Positions 1 to 9,255 are shown, numbered from the stretch's first letter. The stretch is DNA of 53,463 nucleotides from Phycisphaerales bacterium (GCA_022446905.1 JAKVBT010000007.1:16207-69669), one strand, 5' to 3'. Notes: generated by a model from the letters alone, not told the origin. Program-made: numbers and translations.

Positions 1-227
1 CGAAGTGCCAGTACCAGCACTGGGGATGAGGTCATGAAACTGACCAGACCGTCGTAGAACGGTTTGCCTTGGTGTGACTCGTAATGGGTCGCGGCCAGTT
101 CATTTGAGATCTGCATGAACTTGGCTCCGACGACCTGAATGCCTTTGTCCTCAAATCGGCTCATGATGCGGCCCATGAGACCCCGCTGCACAGCATCGGG
201 CTTGAGGATGATGAGGGTAGTTTCCAT
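1..227 (-). CDS. ndk: Nucleoside diphosphate kinase, N-terminal part (cut by window edge)
   Basis: Ndk transfers the gamma phosphate from ATP to nucleoside diphosphates in the cytoplasm, balancing NTP pools through a phospho-histidine intermediate. The first 75 codons are visible. The protein opens METTLIILKPDAVQRG, the family signature that includes the KPDAV nucleotide-site motif, and continues with GKPFYDGLV, also typical. The catalytic histidine (motif NxxHGSD) lies beyond the window. The ATG at 227-225 is preceded by AGGAG (237-241 on the plus strand) with nine bases between them, so the start is well supported. The gene is divergent from top6B, with about 120 bp shared between them. Confidence 0.93.
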   Translation of the reverse strand, partial: METTLIILKPDAVQRGLMGRIMSRFEDKGIQVVGAKFMQISNELAATHYESHQGKPFYDGLVSFMTSSPVLVLAL

Positions 228-349
228 TGGTGCTGGCTCCTGTGGGAAGCAGCGCATTCTACCTCAGCCAGCCAGTTATGCGTCATAGAGTCCTTTCTGT
301 GCCAACCGTGCTACCCTCCTGCTGAGGATGGATCCTCAACACCGTAGGG

Positions 350-2158
350 ATGGAGCCCAGTGTGGCCGTGGCGACGAAGAAGAAGCCTCGTAAAAAAGCG
401 ACCGCCGAGTCCATGGCGGCCAAACAGCGGGAGATCTCGGTCAGCGAATTCTTCGCCAAGAACCGACACCTCCTCGGATTTGACAACCCTCGAAAGGCCA
501 TGCTCACCACCGTGAAAGAAGCGGTGGACAATGCCCTTGATGCCTGTGAGGAAGCTGGCATCCTTCCAGCCCTCAAAGTGCAACTACTTCAACTGGAAGA
601 AACACGATTCAAAATCACGGTTCAGGACAACGGGCCAGGCATCGTCCGTAAACAGATCGAAAATATCTTTGGCAAGCTCCTGTACGGATCCAAGTTTCAT
701 CGCATGAAGATGAGCCGAGGTCAGCAGGGCATTGGCATTTCCGCTGCAGGCATGTACGGGCTGATGACCACCGGCAAACCAGTGAAGATCATCTCCAAGA
801 CTGGGAAACGCAAGCCAGCACACGAAGTGGTGCTGAAAATCGATACCTCCAAGAATCGAGCCGAAGTCGTCAGTGACAAAGAACACCCAGCAGGCGACAA
901 GTTGTTCCCGGAAGGCCGGGGCACGATGGTGGCGATCGAACTTGAAGGCAAGTACCAAAAGGGTCGCCAAAGCGTCGACGAGTATCTCGAACAGACAGCC
1001 ATCGCCAACCCTCATGCGCAGATCACCTACATCACACCAGGGAACGAGACTATTGAATTCCCGCGGGTGATGGATGAGCTGCCGGAAGAAGCGAAGGAGA
1101 TCAAACCGCACCCCAAGGGCATTGAACTAGGCACTTTGATTCAAATGCTCGAACGCACAGAAGCACGCCAACTCGGTGGCTTTCTCCAGAAGGATTTCTG
1201 TCGCGTCGGCCAGCAGAAGGCCAAACAGCTCGCTGAGGGTGCTGGCATGACTTCCCGAACGTGGGTCAAGAATGTCGGACATGCAGAGGCGGAAAAACTC
1301 TACAAGTCGATTCAGGACACACGCATCACCTCTCCCCCCACCGACTGCCTCGTGCCGATTGGATCTAAAGCACTGCTTGCTGGACTACTCAAAGAAGTCA
1401 AAGCTGAGTTCTTTGCCGCTGCGACCAGACCCCCTGCTGTCTATCGCGGCAATCCATTCCAGATGGAGGTGGCCATTGCCTATGGAGGCGAATTGAAGAC
1501 CGAGGAATCCGCAAGAATTCTTCGCTTTGCCAATCGTGTTCCATTGCTGTATCAGCAAAGTGCCTGCAGCAGTTTCAAAGCGGTGGTCGAAACTGGCTGG
1601 AAGAATTACAACCTGCAGCAACCCCGCGGGGCGTTGCCTGTTGGCCCCATCGTGCTCATGATCCATATGGCCAGCGTGTGGGTTCCCTTCACCAGCGAGT
1701 CCAAGGAAGCCATTGCGGACTATGACGAAATCCGCAAGGAGATGCGTCTGGCTCTGCAGGAGTGCGGCCGCAAACTTGGCATCTATCTCCGACGCCGCCA
1801 GCGCATGCGAAAAGAATCCGAGCGACGGAGCGTCTTTGAACGCTACATCGGCGAAATCTCCCAGGCATGCAATGCGATCACCGGTGTCGATGCAAAGAAA
1901 CTGTATGCAGCGCTGCAAAAACAGGCTTCTAAGAAGACTGCGGAAGCGGATCAGCAACTTGATGATGAAGGTAAGGTCATTGACGATGGCGGACGCCTTG
2001 CCAAGGACAGCGACGTCATCATCATTGAGGATTTACAGACCGCAACTGACGCAGATACGAATACCGACGAAGACCTCTTTGGAGGTGTGACCATGAAGGG
2101 GCGCCGTAAGAAGACCCGCAAGAAGGCCACTACGACCAAGAAGAAAGCCAAACGCTGA
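350..2158 (+). CDS. top6B: DNA topoisomerase VI subunit B
   Basis: This is the ATPase subunit of the type IIB topoisomerase VI (A2B2), which passes one duplex through a double-strand break made by subunit A. The GHKL/Bergerat ATP site is intact: EAVDNALDAC (about 57-66), DNGPGI (93-98) and GQQGIGI (124-130). The helix-two-turn-helix and transducer regions follow, and the length (602 aa) suits the family. Both ends are lysine-rich; the last 25 residues are mostly K, R and T. The ATG at 350 has no good Shine-Dalgarno, whereas the in-frame GTG at 362 sits six bases after GGAG, so the true start may be 362. The stop overlaps the next start as TGATG, so the two subunits are probably translated together in equal amounts. 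Topo VI is mainly archaeal and plant, and uncommon in bacteria. Confidence 0.95.
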   Translation: MEPSVAVATKKKPRKKATAESMAAKQREISVSEFFAKNRHLLGFDNPRKAMLTTVKEAVDNALDACEEAGILPALKVQLLQLEETRFKITVQDNGPGIVRKQIENIFGKLLYGSKFHRMKMSRGQQGIGISAAGMYGLMTTGKPVKIISKTGKRKPAHEVVLKIDTSKNRAEVVSDKEHPAGDKLFPEGRGTMVAIELEGKYQKGRQSVDEYLEQTAIANPHAQITYITPGNETIEFPRVMDELPEEAKEIKPHPKGIELGTLIQMLERTEARQLGGFLQKDFCRVGQQKAKQLAEGAGMTSRTWVKNVGHAEAEKLYKSIQDTRITSPPTDCLVPIGSKALLAGLLKEVKAEFFAAATRPPAVYRGNPFQMEVAIAYGGELKTEESARILRFANRVPLLYQQSACSSFKAVVETGWKNYNLQQPRGALPVGPIVLMIHMASVWVPFTSESKEAIADYDEIRKEMRLALQECGRKLGIYLRRRQRMRKESERRSVFERYIGEISQACNAITGVDAKKLYAALQKQASKKTAEADQQLDDEGKVIDDGGRLAKDSDVIIIEDLQTATDADTNTDEDLFGGVTMKGRRKKTRKKATTTKKKAKR

Positions 2159-3366
2159 TGGCGAAGAAGACAAAAAAGAAAGTCGCCAAGAAGACGGCCT
2201 CCAAGAAGACCTCTACGACCAAGAAGTCGACGCGGAAGAAAGCGACCCGAAAGAGTCGCGCAGCTGTCAGCAAAGAGCGCGACAAAGTTACAAACCGCGC
2301 CATTGAGCTTTTTGCTGACAACGTCGCCCGCGACGGATTGAAGGGTCGCGAACCGAATGTTGAAATTCCACTTCGCACTGTGTCGAACATGAAGTGGAAC
2401 AAGCGCAAGCGGATTCTCGAAATGGGCGACTCCACCCAGACTCGCAGCTTGTTCAACGTCGGACAGGCACGTAAGTTCATGCAGACGCTCCTGCTGGCAA
2501 AGGGAAGCCGCGAACTCATCAAGGCCGAGAAGACACTCAGCCTACGTGGCATGTACTACATGTCCCTGCACACGATCGAGGGGACCAAGGAAAAGACCTT
2601 CAACGACCAGAGCGAATCTGACACGGTGCTTGAAGATCTGGAAGTATCACTTGGTGGCCTCCGCGAGGAACTCCACGTCTTTGCAAAGAAACGTGGCACG
2701 ATGGTGGGCAATATCACCATCGAGGACAACGGCGATGAGATTGACTGCCGCCGTATGGGCACTGGTGGATACGCCATTCCAAGCATTTGCGAGCCGAGTG
2801 TGATCCAGTTCAAGAAGTGCGATGCCAAATTCGTATTGCACGTTGAGAAGGACACGGTCTGGAGTCGCTTCAATGAGGATCGATTCTGGGAAACCCACAA
2901 CTGCATCCTGACCGAAGGCTCGGGCCAGCCACCACGCGGCGTGCGGCGCCTCCTGCACCGCTTGAACAAAGAACTCGGACTGCCAATCTACTGTCTACTC
3001 GACTGTGATCCATGGGGGCATTACATCTACAGCGTCATCAAGCAGGGGTCCATCAATCTCGCATTCGAAAGCCAGCGCATGGCGATACCGGATGCGAAAT
3101 TCATCGGTATCCGCGCCGACGATTACGATCGCTGCGATCTCTCTCCAGATGTGCGCATTGCACTGAATGATCGTGACATCACTCGCGCGCAGCAGATTGC
3201 CGAGTATCCATGGTTCAAAGACAAGCGGCCGTGGCAGCGCGAAATTAAAAAGTTGCTTGGCAACGGCTTTAAGATGGAAGTCGAATCGCTCATCACCAAG
3301 GACATCTCCTATGTCACGGAGACCTATGTTCCAGAGCGACTGAAGGCCAAGGACTTCCTTGACTGA
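2158..3366 (+). CDS. top6A: DNA topoisomerase VI subunit A
   Basis: This is the cleavage subunit of topoisomerase VI, homologous to Spo11. It breaks both strands through a tyrosine phosphodiester link. The winged-helix domain carries SLRGMYYMS with tandem tyrosines 133 and 134; by comparison with Spo11, the second is the expected nucleophile. The Toprim metal site is present: E230 in FVLHVEKD, then LTEGSGQPPRG and the acidic pair in DCDPWG (D282, D284). An N-terminal extension of about 35 residues is lysine-rich and H1-like and is not part of the usual fold. Length is 402 aa. The start overlaps the stop of top6B by one base (TGATG), and no separate ribosome site is needed. Confidence 0.95.
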   Translation: MAKKTKKKVAKKTASKKTSTTKKSTRKKATRKSRAAVSKERDKVTNRAIELFADNVARDGLKGREPNVEIPLRTVSNMKWNKRKRILEMGDSTQTRSLFNVGQARKFMQTLLLAKGSRELIKAEKTLSLRGMYYMSLHTIEGTKEKTFNDQSESDTVLEDLEVSLGGLREELHVFAKKRGTMVGNITIEDNGDEIDCRRMGTGGYAIPSICEPSVIQFKKCDAKFVLHVEKDTVWSRFNEDRFWETHNCILTEGSGQPPRGVRRLLHRLNKELGLPIYCLLDCDPWGHYIYSVIKQGSINLAFESQRMAIPDAKFIGIRADDYDRCDLSPDVRIALNDRDITRAQQIAEYPWFKDKRPWQREIKKLLGNGFKMEVESLITKDISYVTETYVPERLKAKDFLD

Positions 3367-3546
3367 GCCCTTGCAAAGCACAGGTTTACGGCTTGCACAG
3401 GCCCGGCAGGTTGCAACATTGGCTCAAAAACACTGACTCTCGGTGTTTCATTGCCAACAATTCGATGTCATCGGCTCTCATCGATATGATGATTAACAAC
3501 AGCCGGGCCGCCCAAGACGGCGCCTCGGTCTCGGGAGCACTTGTCC

Positions 3547-4179
3547 ATGTCGACAGATGTCGCACACATTGATCATCCTCACGATGACGTACCCGCACTT
3601 CCGCGTCGGGTAATGGTGGCCGATGACGAACATCTTGTGGCAGCTGGCCTCTTGGGGCTGTTGGAAGATCTGGGATATGAAGCTGTCGGCCCAGCCAATA
3701 ATGCTGAATCTGCAGTGTCCATGGCCGATGCGGAGTCACCCGACATTGCACTCCTTGACATCCGCATGCCAGATGCGGAGGGCCTCACCGCAGCTGAACA
3801 GATCTATAAACAACTGGGCATCCCGGTGATCATGGTGTCAGCCTATTCCGACCCTGAGTATGTAGCCATCGGCCAGCGCATCGGCGTATACGGCTACCTG
3901 CTCAAACCGGTCACGGTCGATCAACTCCGGATAGCGATTGATATCGCCTGGTCGAGATATCTGACTGATCTTGATCTGAGTGGTCAGGTCAATGACCTTG
4001 AAGATCGGCTTGCGCAACGCAAGATCATTGAGCAAGCCAAGTGGATCATTGTGAAACGCAAGCAGATCCCTGAGCCAGAAGCCATGCGCATGCTTCAGAA
4101 GCAGGCACGCAATGGCCGCAAGCAACTGGTTGAAGTCGCGCAAGCGGTCATCGATAGCGATGATCTGCTGGGTGACTAG
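3547..4179 (+). CDS. Response regulator with ANTAR RNA-binding output domain
   Basis: The protein combines an N-terminal receiver domain with a C-terminal ANTAR domain, which in characterised proteins binds paired-hairpin RNAs and prevents transcription termination. Counting from ATG 3547 (210 aa), the receiver has the acidic pair D26/D27 in VADDEH, phospho-acceptor D71 in LLDIRMPD and K120 in YLLKP. The coiled linker and ANTAR helices (LEDRLAQRKIIEQAKWII, then KQARNGRKQL) occupy about 150-205. A TTG at 3541 is also in frame, but GGGAG at 3533-3537 is nine bases from ATG 3547, which favours the ATG. It converges tail to tail with an NtrB-like kinase, its likely partner (inference). The target RNA is not known. 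Confidence 0.9.
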   Translation: MSTDVAHIDHPHDDVPALPRRVMVADDEHLVAAGLLGLLEDLGYEAVGPANNAESAVSMADAESPDIALLDIRMPDAEGLTAAEQIYKQLGIPVIMVSAYSDPEYVAIGQRIGVYGYLLKPVTVDQLRIAIDIAWSRYLTDLDLSGQVNDLEDRLAQRKIIEQAKWIIVKRKQIPEPEAMRMLQKQARNGRKQLVEVAQAVIDSDDLLGD

Positions 4180-4194
4180 GCGTCAAGAACGCCT
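4178..4194. terminator. Hairpin between converging response regulator and kinase genes
   Basis: AGGCGT and ACGCCT pair perfectly around a five-base loop, in the 26-bp gap between the two converging genes (it begins inside the TAG stop). There is no T-tract on either strand. It could serve as a bidirectional terminator. Confidence 0.45.
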
Positions 4195-4205
4195 GACCCA
4201 AAACA

Positions 4206-5045
4206 TCAGACACTGGCGGCAACGTCACGCTCGTTGACCGGCAGTTCGATGGTGAACTCCGTTCCACGGCCAACTTCGGAAGCAACCGACAATCGACCAC
4301 CGTGCTCATCAATGATCCTTCTCGTGGTTGGCAGCCCCAACCCGGTCCCACCCTGCCGGCCAGACACATAGGGCAGGAAGATCTCATCGAGTTTGTCAGT
4401 TGGAATCCCAGGGCCAGTATCACGCACATGCACCTGAACCTGATCTCCCAACCGTTCCGCTTGGATGATCAACTCGGCCTGGCGATCGCCCTCCCCCTGC
4501 TTCACCATCGCTTGCACTGCATTAATCATCAGATTGAGCATCGCCTGCTTAAATAGGCCTTGATCGACACTCACCAGCAGTGGAATCTCGGGCACTTGTA
4601 CTCGAAGAATGACGCCGGCCTGATCACACTGTGGATGATAGAAATCACCAAGTTCCTCAATCTGACCCCGCAAATCACAGGACTGCTTGGACAATTGCAC
4701 ACGCCCGGCGAACTGAAGAAAGTCGGCCAAAATGCCAGCCAAGCGTTCAACCTCGCGACGCAAGGTGTCAACACGGCGAATCAGCCGCGCCTTCTCATCG
4801 CCGTCAAGTTCCGCATGCTGTAGATCTTCAATAAGCAACTGGGCATTAAGCCCTACCGTTGACAGTGGGTTCTTGATCTCATGGGCGAGGCCACCAGTCA
4901 TCGCACCCAATTCAGCTAAACGCTGACTATGCAGCGCCTCGCCTTCGGCAATTCTGGCGCGCTGTTGCGCTTTGCCAAGCAATAGAAAAAGAAACGGTGC
5001 CAGCACGACCAAAGTCGTGCCGGCACCGATCAAAAACCAAATCAT
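4206..5045 (-). CDS. NtrB-like membrane sensor histidine kinase
   Basis: A short kinase of 279 aa. It has one N-terminal membrane helix (about residues 2-24), a brief linker, a HisKA domain with phospho-accepting H55 in GLAHEIKNPLS, and an HATPase_c domain with the N box (LNLMINAVQAM), G1 (DTGPGIP) and G2 (GGTGLGL). There is no separate sensor domain, so it may sense through its membrane segment or a partner. The frame stays open far upstream into pnp, but ATG 5045, 20 bases after the pnp stop, gives the natural membrane start; its ribosome site is weak. It is probably co-transcribed with rpsO-pnp. It faces the ANTAR regulator across a 26-bp gap, suggesting a two-component pair, not proven. 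Confidence 0.88.
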   Translation of the reverse strand: MIWFLIGAGTTLVVLAPFLFLLLGKAQQRARIAEGEALHSQRLAELGAMTGGLAHEIKNPLSTVGLNAQLLIEDLQHAELDGDEKARLIRRVDTLRREVERLAGILADFLQFAGRVQLSKQSCDLRGQIEELGDFYHPQCDQAGVILRVQVPEIPLLVSVDQGLFKQAMLNLMINAVQAMVKQGEGDRQAELIIQAERLGDQVQVHVRDTGPGIPTDKLDEIFLPYVSGRQGGTGLGLPTTRRIIDEHGGRLSVASEVGRGTEFTIELPVNERDVAASV

Positions 5046-5064
5046 GCCGCTCACAGCAGCGCGG

Positions 5065-7323
5065 TCAGGAGGTCGCCTCGACGGCGTCCTCACGCTTCTT
5101 GCCACCGCGACGACGACGCCTCTTGCCGCCACCATCGCCGTCGGAATCAGACTGGTCACCGCCGCCATCGGCATCGCCCTCGGCAGGCTCCAGCAGAGCC
5201 TTACGCGACAATTTGATGCGGCCAGCATCATCGACATTGATGACCTTCACTTTACAAGTGTCACCAACCTTGACAACGTCTTCGACGCTCTTGACGAATC
5301 CGTTGTCCAACTCGGAGATGTGACACATGCCATCGGTACCTGGTACCAGTTCAATGAATGCACCAAAGTCCTTGACCGAAACAACCTTTCCGTCGTAGAT
5401 CGTGCCGACCTTGATCTCGGCACCAAGCGCCTCTACCTCAGCCTTGGCGGCTTCGCCGGCAATGCCGTCAGTAGAAGCAATCGTGACCGTACCGTCGTCA
5501 TCGACGTCGACCGTCGCGCCAGTTCGCTCCTGAATACCACGGATGGTCTTGCCACCTGGGCCAATGAGCTTGCCGATCTTCTCAGGATCAATCATGACTT
5601 GCATGATGCGTGGCGCGTAGTCACTGAGGTTCTCACGCGGCGCGGCAAGGACCGCTTCCATCTTCTCGATGATGTCGACTCGACCTACGCGAGCCTGTTC
5701 GAAAATGGTTTCGATCTCGTCGAACCAGAGTCCGCGGGCCTTGAGGTCGAGCTGAATACCCGTAATGCCACTGCGGGTACCACAAACCTTGAAGTCCATA
5801 TCGCCGAAGAAGTCTTCTTCGCCGATGATGTCAGTGACATGGACGATCTTGCCTTCATCATTACTAAATCGACCGACCGAAATGCCGGCACAGGTGGCTT
5901 TGAGCGGCACACCCGCGTCCATCATCGCCATGCAACCACCACATACCGATGCCATCGACGACGAACCATTTGATTCAGTGATGTCGCTGACGAGGCGGAC
6001 GGTGTAGGGGAAATCCTCAACATCAGGCAGGACGCCCAACAAGGAACGCTCTGCCAAGGCACCGTGTCCAATCTCGCGACGACCCGGGCCCATGATGCGG
6101 CCGGCTTCACCAACACAGAATGGTGGGAAGTTGTAGTGAAGGTAGAACTTCTTAGCGTATTCGGGCATCAGGCCATCGACGATCTGCTCGTCACGACCGG
6201 TACCCAATGCACACGTCAAGACACCTTGGGTTTCACCACGCTGAAAGAGCGCGGAGCCATGCGTACGTGGGAACAAGCCACATTCGATTTCCAACTGACG
6301 AATCTCAGTAAAGGATCGCCCATCGGCTCGAATCGAGTCCTCGACAATGAGCTTTCGGGTCGTCTTCTTTTCGAGTGTTCGGAAGGCTTCGCGTGCCTGG
6401 CCCAGACGCTTCTCGGCATCGCGATACTCGGTGTAATTGCCGCTTGTTGGAAGCGCGTAGTGCTCATCAAGCACCTTGGTGCGAAGCGCATCAACAGCGT
6501 CGCCACGATCATGCTTGCCAGGAATCCGTCGAGCCTGCTCCATCTCAGCGCTGGCCACGGACTTGACGTGATCCATAATCTCGGCTGGCGGAAGCGACAA
6601 CTCGCCCTCACGCTTCTCAGTCTTACCGGCCTTCTCCATCAGTTCGATCTGCATCTCAAGAATTGGCTTGCAGCCATGCTCGTACCCGAACTTAATGGCC
6701 TCCAAGACGGATGCTTCTGAAACTTCAGCAGCGCCGACTTCAATCATGTTGACGCCATCGCTGTGACCGGAGAGCACCAGATCAAGATCGGTGTACTCCA
6801 TCTGCGCATGTGTGGGGTTGATGACAAACTGCGGGCCATCATCGGTCACAATGCGTCCAACACGGACAGTGGCCACGGGCCCTTGGAAGGGGGCGTCCGT
6901 CAGCATCAAAGCTGCCGAACCACCAGTGCAGGCAATGACGTCGGTGTCGTTTTGGCCGTCATGGCTCATGGTCCAACATTGAATCTGGACTTCATCGATG
7001 AACCCGTCTGGGAACAGCGGACGGATCGGTCGGTCGATCATCCGCATCGTGAGAATTTCCTTCTCGTTTGGTGCGCCTTCACGCTTACGGAAGCCACCGG
7101 GGAATCGTCCACCGGCGCTGAGTCGCTCGCGGTAATCACACTGCAGCGGGAAGAAGTCGAGCCCTGGTCGTGGATTGGCACGCATCGCGGTACACATCAC
7201 GACCGAGTCTGCGTAACTAATTATGACGCAGCCACTGGCTAACTTGGCGATCCGACCGGTTTCCATACGCATCGTACGGCCGCCGATTTCTCGCTCGACA
7301 AAAATAGGATTGGCATCTGCCAT
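5065..7323 (-). CDS. pnp: Polyribonucleotide nucleotidyltransferase (PNPase)
   Basis: PNPase degrades RNA 3' to 5' using phosphate and can also add tails. The 752-aa protein has two RNase PH-like domains separated by the helical domain, then a KH domain (KIGKLIGPGGKTIRGI, about 570-630) and an S1 domain (GTIYDGKVVSVKDFGAFIE, about 630-700). The last 45 residues form an acidic Gly/Asp stretch followed by a run of arginine and lysine (GGGKRRRRRGGKKR), an added basic tail. The start is fixed by AGGAGGT at 7331-7337, seven bases before ATG 7323; upstream in-frame codons are not needed. It lies directly downstream of rpsO, the classic arrangement, and upstream of a histidine kinase gene. Confidence 0.97.
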   Translation of the reverse strand: MADANPIFVEREIGGRTMRMETGRIAKLASGCVIISYADSVVMCTAMRANPRPGLDFFPLQCDYRERLSAGGRFPGGFRKREGAPNEKEILTMRMIDRPIRPLFPDGFIDEVQIQCWTMSHDGQNDTDVIACTGGSAALMLTDAPFQGPVATVRVGRIVTDDGPQFVINPTHAQMEYTDLDLVLSGHSDGVNMIEVGAAEVSEASVLEAIKFGYEHGCKPILEMQIELMEKAGKTEKREGELSLPPAEIMDHVKSVASAEMEQARRIPGKHDRGDAVDALRTKVLDEHYALPTSGNYTEYRDAEKRLGQAREAFRTLEKKTTRKLIVEDSIRADGRSFTEIRQLEIECGLFPRTHGSALFQRGETQGVLTCALGTGRDEQIVDGLMPEYAKKFYLHYNFPPFCVGEAGRIMGPGRREIGHGALAERSLLGVLPDVEDFPYTVRLVSDITESNGSSSMASVCGGCMAMMDAGVPLKATCAGISVGRFSNDEGKIVHVTDIIGEEDFFGDMDFKVCGTRSGITGIQLDLKARGLWFDEIETIFEQARVGRVDIIEKMEAVLAAPRENLSDYAPRIMQVMIDPEKIGKLIGPGGKTIRGIQERTGATVDVDDDGTVTIASTDGIAGEAAKAEVEALGAEIKVGTIYDGKVVSVKDFGAFIELVPGTDGMCHISELDNGFVKSVEDVVKVGDTCKVKVINVDDAGRIKLSRKALLEPAEGDADGGGDQSDSDGDGGGKRRRRRGGKKREDAVEATS

Positions 7324-7474
7324 CTTGAAGACCTCCTGAGCGTCGATGGCGTTATCGCGCCACCCGACATCTCGAATATGGGTCCACTGGAATCTCACAG
7401 AGGGCAGAAGACGGGAGGCACCAGTGGTGCTGCCGCCTGTCCACTGCCACCTGCACGGAGACCTGGACCCGGCT

Positions 7475-7493
7475 TAGCGGGATACGCCCGCTA
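7475..7493 (-). promoter_or_regulatory. Stem-loop at the rpsO stop, in the rpsO-pnp intercistronic region
   Basis: TAGCGGG and CCCGCTA form a perfect 7-bp stem with a five-base loop. It begins at the rpsO TAG and lies 152 bases before the pnp start. It has no U-tract. In enteric bacteria the rpsO-pnp gap carries a leaky terminator and an RNase III site used for pnp autocontrol; a similar role here is inference. Confidence 0.4.
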
Positions 7494-7760
7494 CTTACGA
7501 AGACCAAGACGCTTGATCAGGTCGCGATAGACCTCCGGCTTGGTCCGCGAGAGATACTGCAGCAAACGGTTGCGCTTCCCGACGAGTTTGACCAGACCAA
7601 GCCGTGCGGCATGATCCTTCTTGTTGGTCTGCAAGTGATCATTGATCTCCGTAATACGGGAGGTCAACAATGCAATCTGCACCTCGGGTGAACCGGTGTC
7701 TGCCTCATCGCGGCAATACTCGGAAACGATCGTGGTCTTCTGATTCAGGGTGAGGGCCAT
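7491..7760 (-). CDS. rpsO: 30S ribosomal protein S15
   Basis: S15 is a primary 16S rRNA-binding protein that organises the platform of the small subunit. The 89-aa product has the typical length and sequence, including [14 protein letters not shown], the [19 protein letters not shown] core and a [21 protein letters not shown] end. ATG 7760 follows GAGGAG (7772-7777). A hairpin sits just upstream of the ribosome site (7782-7800). In several bacteria S15 represses its own translation by binding its leader, so that hairpin is a candidate site. pnp follows. Confidence 0.97.
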   Translation of the reverse strand: MALTLNQKTTIVSEYCRDEADTGSPEVQIALLTSRITEINDHLQTNKKDHAARLGLVKLVGKRNRLLQYLSRTKPEVYRDLIKRLGLRK

Positions 7761-7781
7761 AACTGGTCCTGCTCCTCATGA

Positions 7782-7800
7782 CGAAGGCACCATGCCTTCG
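7782..7800 (-). promoter_or_regulatory. Leader hairpin of rpsO
   Basis: CGAAGGC and GCCTTCG form a perfect 7-bp stem with a five-base loop, ending four bases before the rpsO Shine-Dalgarno. It is a plausible S15 autoregulatory element. S15 leaders differ greatly between phyla, so this is inference from position only. Confidence 0.35.
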
Positions 7801-7905
7801 GCGAATCGCCCATGGTAGTCGAAAATCGGCTTCCCCGCTACCGCATCGTCCCTCTACTAGGTCCGGTAATTCAGCTCACAATGGCGATCGACCTTCTCCA
7901 AGCCC

Positions 7906-9153
7906 TCAGGAGCCTGACTCGCCCATCCCGACCAAGGCGTCCATCCAAGCCCCAATCCGCTGACAACCTGTAACGATGGAATCCTCATCAAGGGCAAATG
8001 AAAGCCTGATGTGGTGTGGCCCGCAACCTAGGAAATCGTCACCGGGCACCACCGCCACCCCAGTGTCGTCTAATAACGCCGCGGCAAAGTCGCCTGCACT
8101 GGCAATATGGCGACCATCCGCAGTGCTGGACCCAAATGCTGCCGAGATGTCTGGGAACACATAGAACGCCCCCATCGGCGGCGCGCAAGTCACACCTGGC
8201 CATGTGGAGACCGCGTCGTACATCAGTTTTGCGCGTTGCTCAAAAACCTCCCGCATGGCGGCGACCTCGCCTTGGCATTGCTCCAAGGCAACTACCAATG
8301 CTGGCAGGGTAAATGCCGTCACCGAAGAGGTCATTTGGCTCTGCATCTTGCCCATCGCCTTGGCAATAGCGCCGTCGTGCCCGGGCGCACAGGCGTAGCC
8401 AACTCGCCAACCAGTTGCTGCAAAGGCCTTGCTCAGACCGTTGATCGTCACGGTGCGATCTCGCATGAAGTCGATAGACCCAGGTGACAGATGCGTGCGA
8501 GCACCGTAAATCAGCCGTTCGTAAATCTCATCACTGATGAGCGTGACATGGTCATGCCGAGCGAGCACGTCACAAATGGCTCTCATGGCGTCCGGGTCAT
8601 ACATAGTTCCACATGGATTGCTTGGACTATTCAGCACGATCGCACGCGTCTTCGGCGTAATCGCAGCATCGAATTGTTCAGGTGTGGCAAGAAAGTTGGC
8701 ATCCGCAGTTGTAGGGATCTCCACAAGCGTGCCACCAGCGAGTTCGATCATCGGCTTGTAGGACACCCAGGCCGGCGTAGGCATTAGCACTTCATCACCC
8801 GGATTGACAATGGCTTGGAAGGCCAGATAGAGGCTGAACTTCCCGCCATTGGAGATGACCACATGCTCGGCACTGCAGTCGATGCCATTTTCTTCACGGA
8901 GTTTCTCAGCGACTGCTTCGCGGGCCTGGGGCGTACCTGGAACAGGAACATATCGCGTCATGCCAGACCGCAAGGCTTGGATCGCCGCATCGCTAATGCG
9001 ATCTGGCGTAGCGAAATCTGGCTCGCCAGCTCCAAACCCAATGACATCGCGGCCCTCCTCCTTCATCTGCCGAACACGGGCTGTAATGGCCAGTGTGGAG
9101 GATGGGGCAATGGAGTTGGCACGGTTCGAAACGGGCATCTGTGTGGTTTTCAT
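7906..9153 (-). CDS. Class I/II PLP-dependent aminotransferase (aspartate aminotransferase type)
   Basis: A fold-type I aminotransferase of 415 aa that moves an amino group between an amino acid and a 2-oxo acid in the cytoplasm, most like the AspC/AspB group. Visible residues are GAGEPDFATP near the N terminus, N179 in NSPSNPCG, D208 and Y211 in SDEIY, PLP lysine K242 in NGLSKAFAATGWR with R250, and the C-terminal arginine in HIRLSFA that binds the substrate carboxylate. The frame extends 20 codons upstream, but ATG 9153 matches the family N terminus and has GGGG nine bases before it. Exact substrate cannot be told from sequence. It is divergent from prfB. Confidence 0.92.
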   Translation of the reverse strand: MKTTQMPVSNRANSIAPSSTLAITARVRQMKEEGRDVIGFGAGEPDFATPDRISDAAIQALRSGMTRYVPVPGTPQAREAVAEKLREENGIDCSAEHVVISNGGKFSLYLAFQAIVNPGDEVLMPTPAWVSYKPMIELAGGTLVEIPTTADANFLATPEQFDAAITPKTRAIVLNSPSNPCGTMYDPDAMRAICDVLARHDHVTLISDEIYERLIYGARTHLSPGSIDFMRDRTVTINGLSKAFAATGWRVGYACAPGHDGAIAKAMGKMQSQMTSSVTAFTLPALVVALEQCQGEVAAMREVFEQRAKLMYDAVSTWPGVTCAPPMGAFYVFPDISAAFGSSTADGRHIASAGDFAAALLDDTGVAVVPGDDFLGCGPHHIRLSFALDEDSIVTGCQRIGAWMDALVGMGESGS

Positions 9154-9255
9154 CGCGATCGTTCCCCGCTTCAGCATTGTCCGGGAGAGGAGCGGCAAGC
9201 CAAGGCCGAACATGCACCGATTCTGCTTCTCACTTCTTCGTTACCCTACCGTCAA

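Noticed and set aside
4972-5973. 333-codon plus-strand open frame
   Set aside because: Lies antisense to pnp, which is certain from KH, S1 and operon context; GC-rich codon phase leaves open shadow frames.
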